Source of the DNA: Bacteroidota bacterium
Lineage (GTDB): Bacteria; Bacteroidota; Bacteroidia; Chitinophagales; Chitinophagaceae
Length of the DNA stretch: 64,000 nt
Assembly (NCBI GenBank): GCA_018267965.1
Contig: JAFDXK010000006.1
Span: forward strand, 1 to 64,000
Direction: 5' to 3'
Shown here: in pieces, positions 61,061 to 64,000 of the stretch
Layout: each line of letters opens with the position of its first letter
Position numbering within the stretch: position 1 is the first letter of the stretch
Program-made: the position numbers and the translations under genes
Notes under the pieces: generated by a model
Told to the model about the DNA's origin: nothing
Databases searched by the model: none
Seen by the model: only the letters and a program-made list of their open reading frames with translations

Positions 61061-61555
61061 TCAGAAGTAACCGAGGTAGAATTTGGAATAAGTAGTGTAT
61101 TCTATGTTCAGTTCATCGCCGTTTTGCATGGCATGAAAGTCCTCTTGTTTCACTTCTATGCTTAGTTTATTGGGGGAGTTGAGGTAAAAATAATAGGTGT
61201 TGTTCTGCGGCATGAATTGTTTGCGGGTGATGTGGGTACGTTCAACCGTTTTGGTACGGTGACGTATATCCTGTTCTATTTTAAAAAGCGTACGGCGATA
61301 TGACACGAAAACTGCGAAACCAGAAAAGCAGGCAAGGAAAAGTACACCGGAGAAATAGTAAGTATAAGAGAAGGGATCGGGCACACCATCTGTAGCACGA
61401 AACCATGTAGCAATGAAAGGAATGATAAAGCAAAATATCATCAGCACTCTCACCAGCTTGTACATCATGGCTTTGTCCTTGGCTTCTTTCTTTACGAGAA
61501 AAGCCAGTTCCTCCGAATCGAGCTGCTCATTATATCTGAATAGCTGCACTTGCAT
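61061..61555 (-). CDS. Two-helix membrane protein, unknown
   Basis: 164 aa. Membrane segments at about 32-51 ('YKLVRVLMIFCFIIPFIATW') and 68-86 ('SGVLFLACFSGFAVFVSYR'), then a soluble C-terminal part with 'HITRKQFMPQNNTYYFYLNS'. No family recognised. Begins 2 bp after the M32 carboxypeptidase stop (61558) on the same strand, so it is the last gene of that operon. Confidence 0.62.
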   Translation of the reverse strand: MQVQLFRYNEQLDSEELAFLVKKEAKDKAMMYKLVRVLMIFCFIIPFIATWFRATDGVPDPFSYTYYFSGVLFLACFSGFAVFVSYRRTLFKIEQDIRHRTKTVERTHITRKQFMPQNNTYYFYLNSPNKLSIEVKQEDFHAMQNGDELNIEYTTYSKFYLGYF

Positions 61556-61557
61556 AG

Positions 61558-63072
61558 CTACTTCAATTCATAGATGCTTTTGTATTTATTATTGGCATAG
61601 TTCATAAACACTTCAAAATCCAAACCTTTTCCCGTTACTCGTTTACAAAGTTCTTCGGAAGTATATTGCCTGCCATATTGGTGAATATGTTTACGAAGCC
61701 ATTGTAATAATTCACTGAACTCACCTTTCTCCATATTAGCTTCCAATCCACTAATGTCTTTCTTAGCCTGCTCATAATATTGAGCCGCGTAAAAACTACC
61801 TAAAGAATAGGTAGGGAAATAACCCAGCATGCCGTGACTCCAATGCACGTCTTGCAATACGCCAGTCACATCATCTTTAGCACTAACGCCAAGGTACTTA
61901 TCATACATGCCATTCCACACAGCAGGCAAGTCTGCTACTTTGGTATCTCCCGTTAGCAGTCCTTTCTCTATTTCATAACGGATGAGTACATGAAAATGGT
62001 ATGTAATTTCATCAGCCTCTGTACGAATTAATGAAGGCTGCACTTTATTCATGCCTTTATAAAAATCGAGCATTTGTACGCCTTTCAATTGCTCAGGGAA
62101 ATAAGATTGTAAGACAGGGTAAAAGTATTTCCAGAAATGCGCTCCCCTGCCTACACAGTTCTCCCACAAACGTGATTGAGATTCATGCACTGCCAGTGAA
62201 GCTGCCGCACCTAATGGCAAACCATACTCATCCTCCGGAAGCCCTTGTTCATACAAAGCATGCCCACCTTCGTGTATGCTGCTCCATAACAAAGAAGCAT
62301 AGTCGTTCTCATTTACACGTGTAGTAACACGAACATCTGATGGTGCGAATGAAGTAGTGAACGGATGTTCTGAAAGGTCTTGACGGCCGGCTTCAAAATC
62401 ATAGCCCATTTTGCGTAACACTTCTTCAGAAAAATCCCATTGCGTTTGTCTGGGGTAATGTTGTGAAAAAACAGCGTCACTCACTTGTGTCGCTTTTTCA
62501 ATCTTACCTAACAATGCCGGCAATTCTGCTTTTACTTTATCAAACACACTATCCAGCAAAGTAACTGTCGCGCCTCTTTCATAATCATCTACTAAAGCAT
62601 CATAAGGGTGTTTGTCGTAGCCGTACAAATCTGCCTGTTGCTTTTTGAGGTCAATCATTTTGCCCAACTCAGTCTGATACACACTAAACTTGTTTTCCTT
62701 GCGAGATTGAATCCACGCATTGAAACTCTTGCTGGTTTGTTGTGCCATTGCTTCTACAAAAGAGCCCGGCAGCTTTCTATTCTTCTCAAAATCTTCAAGG
62801 CTTAAAGCAACATTTGCCTTTTGCTTTTCATCCAAATCAGCCCTTGATGACAGTTCGTGCAATAATGCACCATAGCTATCTGTAGTCAGCATTTCGTGCG
62901 CTATTGACGCTAACGTGGCTAATTGTCTGCCACGCATCTCGAAGCCTTTTGCGGGCATATATACTTCCTGGTCCCATCCTAATACTGCCGATGCATTATT
63001 AATGTCTGCTGCTTTCTGTGTAATGTCTTTGTATTCAGTATATAAATCTGAACTGTTCTTTTTGATATTCAT
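61558..63072 (-). CDS. M32-family carboxypeptidase (Taq type)
   Basis: 504 aa. Zinc site 'SSIHEGGHALYEQGLPEDEY' (HEGGH) and the downstream Glu in 'LAVHESQSRLWENCVGRGAHFW'; 'DEITYHFHVLIRYEIEKGLL' is also typical of M32. Predominantly helical with 'AAVLGWDQEVYMPAKGFEMR' near the start. Releases C-terminal amino acids, needs a metal. Downstream of the RelA/SpoT gene by 9 bp. Confidence 0.95.
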   Translation of the reverse strand: MNIKKNSSDLYTEYKDITQKAADINNASAVLGWDQEVYMPAKGFEMRGRQLATLASIAHEMLTTDSYGALLHELSSRADLDEKQKANVALSLEDFEKNRKLPGSFVEAMAQQTSKSFNAWIQSRKENKFSVYQTELGKMIDLKKQQADLYGYDKHPYDALVDDYERGATVTLLDSVFDKVKAELPALLGKIEKATQVSDAVFSQHYPRQTQWDFSEEVLRKMGYDFEAGRQDLSEHPFTTSFAPSDVRVTTRVNENDYASLLWSSIHEGGHALYEQGLPEDEYGLPLGAAASLAVHESQSRLWENCVGRGAHFWKYFYPVLQSYFPEQLKGVQMLDFYKGMNKVQPSLIRTEADEITYHFHVLIRYEIEKGLLTGDTKVADLPAVWNGMYDKYLGVSAKDDVTGVLQDVHWSHGMLGYFPTYSLGSFYAAQYYEQAKKDISGLEANMEKGEFSELLQWLRKHIHQYGRQYTSEELCKRVTGKGLDFEVFMNYANNKYKSIYELK

Positions 63073-63081
63073 GTAATGAGA

Positions 63082-64000
63082 TTAACCTTGTACTTCAAGG
63101 CGTTCAACAGTATTAATTCCTTCTAATGCTACTAATTTCTGGCAAAGCTTATCCAGCTCTTCCCTATCATGCACATACACCATTATCGTACCATCAAAGA
63201 TACCATCATGAGAGTCTATGCTCAGCGAACGCATATTCATTTTCAGTTCACCTGAAATAACGTTTGTAATTTTTTGAATCACACCCACATCGTCCAAACC
63301 TAATATACGTACACCACTGAGGAAAGAGATTTCCTTGTTCTTAGCCCATTTTGTTTTTACTACACGGTGCCCGTAGTGTGATAACAGTTGTGCGGCATTG
63401 GGACAATCTGTACGGTGTATTTTCAAGCCTTCACCCGATGTAATAAAACCAAACACATCATCACCCGGTATCGGCTGACAACATTGTGCCAGTTTATACA
63501 ATATCTTATCAGAGCTTTCACCAAATATGATGAGTTCCGCACCTTTTGCAGGTTTTTGCTTTAACAGTTCATCATCAGAAATAAGATGTTTAGTATCCAG
63601 CTTCAGTTCTTTCACCGGTTGCACCAACTTATCTCCCTGTATCTTAAACTCTTTAAGATCTTTTATCTCGACATTACCAACAGCAATAGCATAATATAAA
63701 TCAAGCGGAGATTGCTTCCTGAAATGCACACACAACTCATTAAGGTTATGCTGCGACATCGGCAGTTTCAAATGCTCCAGTTTCCTTTGCAGCATAGCCT
63801 TACCGTCTTCAGCTATAGCACGTTTCTCTTCTTTCAGGTAATATTTGATACGTGACTTAGCCTTAGCTGTTGTCACAAAACTCAACCAGTCTTCTGATGG
63901 CTTTTGTTTTGAAGAAGTGATGATCTCTACCTGGTCACCACTTTTCAATTCGTGACTCAATGGCACAAGTCGATAATTCACTTTTGCACCTATACATCTT
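63082..64000 (-). CDS. RelA/SpoT-type (p)ppGpp synthetase/hydrolase, C-terminal part only
   Basis: About 306 residues seen; the N-terminus lies beyond the right edge, and the frame stays open to 64000. It starts in the TGS domain ('RCIGAKVNYRLVPLSHELKS', 'GDQVEIITSSKQKPSEDWL'), continues through the helical region and the zinc-finger-like CC part ('LYKLAQCCQPIPGDDVFGF', 'TDCPNAAQLLSHYG') and ends in an ACT domain ('VRILGLDDVGVIQKITNVIS'). The catalytic HD and synthetase domains cannot be checked here. Confidence 0.93.
   Translation of the reverse strand, partial: RCIGAKVNYRLVPLSHELKSGDQVEIITSSKQKPSEDWLSFVTTAKAKSRIKYYLKEEKRAIAEDGKAMLQRKLEHLKLPMSQHNLNELCVHFRKQSPLDLYYAIAVGNVEIKDLKEFKIQGDKLVQPVKELKLDTKHLISDDELLKQKPAKGAELIIFGESSDKILYKLAQCCQPIPGDDVFGFITSGEGLKIHRTDCPNAAQLLSHYGHRVVKTKWAKNKEISFLSGVRILGLDDVGVIQKITNVISGELKMNMRSLSIDSHDGIFDGTIMVYVHDREELDKLCQKLVALEGINTVERLEVQG

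Overview
The window looks like chromosomal DNA of a Bacteroidota bacterium, most likely Chitinophagales. Supporting signs: secreted proteins ending in a gliding-motility-associated C-terminal domain, a CarboxypepD_reg/DUF5686 protein, M56 metallopeptidases with a TonB-type domain, class-typical -7 elements (TAnnTTTG) before many starts, few Shine-Dalgarno sites, and many lipoproteins. No rRNA, CRISPR array, IS transposase or prophage was seen; one tRNA gene (Gln, TTG) is present.

Layout. 1-5.5 kb: two large paralogous secreted adhesin-like genes, the first cut by the window edge. 5.7-10.5 kb: GT9 glycosyltransferase, LysM/RlpA-like protein, RsmF-like rRNA methyltransferase, purB. 10.6-12.6 kb: AT-rich two-gene islet with a putative abortive-infection membrane protein. 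12.6-17.1 kb: small lipoproteins and secreted proteins separated by repeat-rich spacers. 17.2-21.2 kb: DUF1801, DinB, TPR and class V aminotransferase genes. 21.4-30.4 kb: tRNA-Gln, mrdA-rodA, an MBL hydrolase, an ECF sigma/anti-sigma/Spy-like cassette, fmt, aroQ, a MarR regulator, a XerD-type recombinase. 30.4-39 kb: an antiporter, a four-gene polysaccharide operon and a DUF5686 protein. 39-47.9 kb: deoxynucleoside kinase, trpS, a BlaI/M56 regulatory pair divergent from an Nramp-Usp fusion, and glyA. 48-53.3 kb: a secreted protein with a possible caspase-like domain, ppk2, class III phaC and a 3-hydroxyisobutyrate-dehydrogenase-like gene. 53.5-57.5 kb: a five-gene AT-rich operon. 57.5-64 kb: a repeat-rich spacer, then small secreted/membrane genes, rplS-trmD-rimM, an M32 carboxypeptidase and the 3' part of a RelA/SpoT gene.

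The most exciting locus is the operon at 53508-57469 (minus strand). In transcription order it encodes a 107-aa protein starting Met-Gly-Gly, a PfkB kinase/nucleoside 2-deoxyribosyltransferase fusion, a QueC-like 7-deazaguanine-type synthetase, an ABC/AAA ATPase, and a DUF4435 TOPRIM-type nuclease. The last two match the ATPase-plus-nuclease logic of PARIS (AriA/AriB). The QueC-like enzyme recalls the deazapurine enzymes of Qat and type IV CBASS. All junctions abut or overlap, so the five genes probably act as one unit. I do not recognise this combination as a described system and propose it as a candidate anti-phage system that couples nucleobase chemistry, perhaps a protein modification, to a PARIS-like effector.

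A second recurring theme is dispersed repeats. A family of palindromic units with constant arms and perfectly paired but variable inner stems occurs at least four times, plus one divergent copy. Copies lie on both sides of the candidate defence operon.
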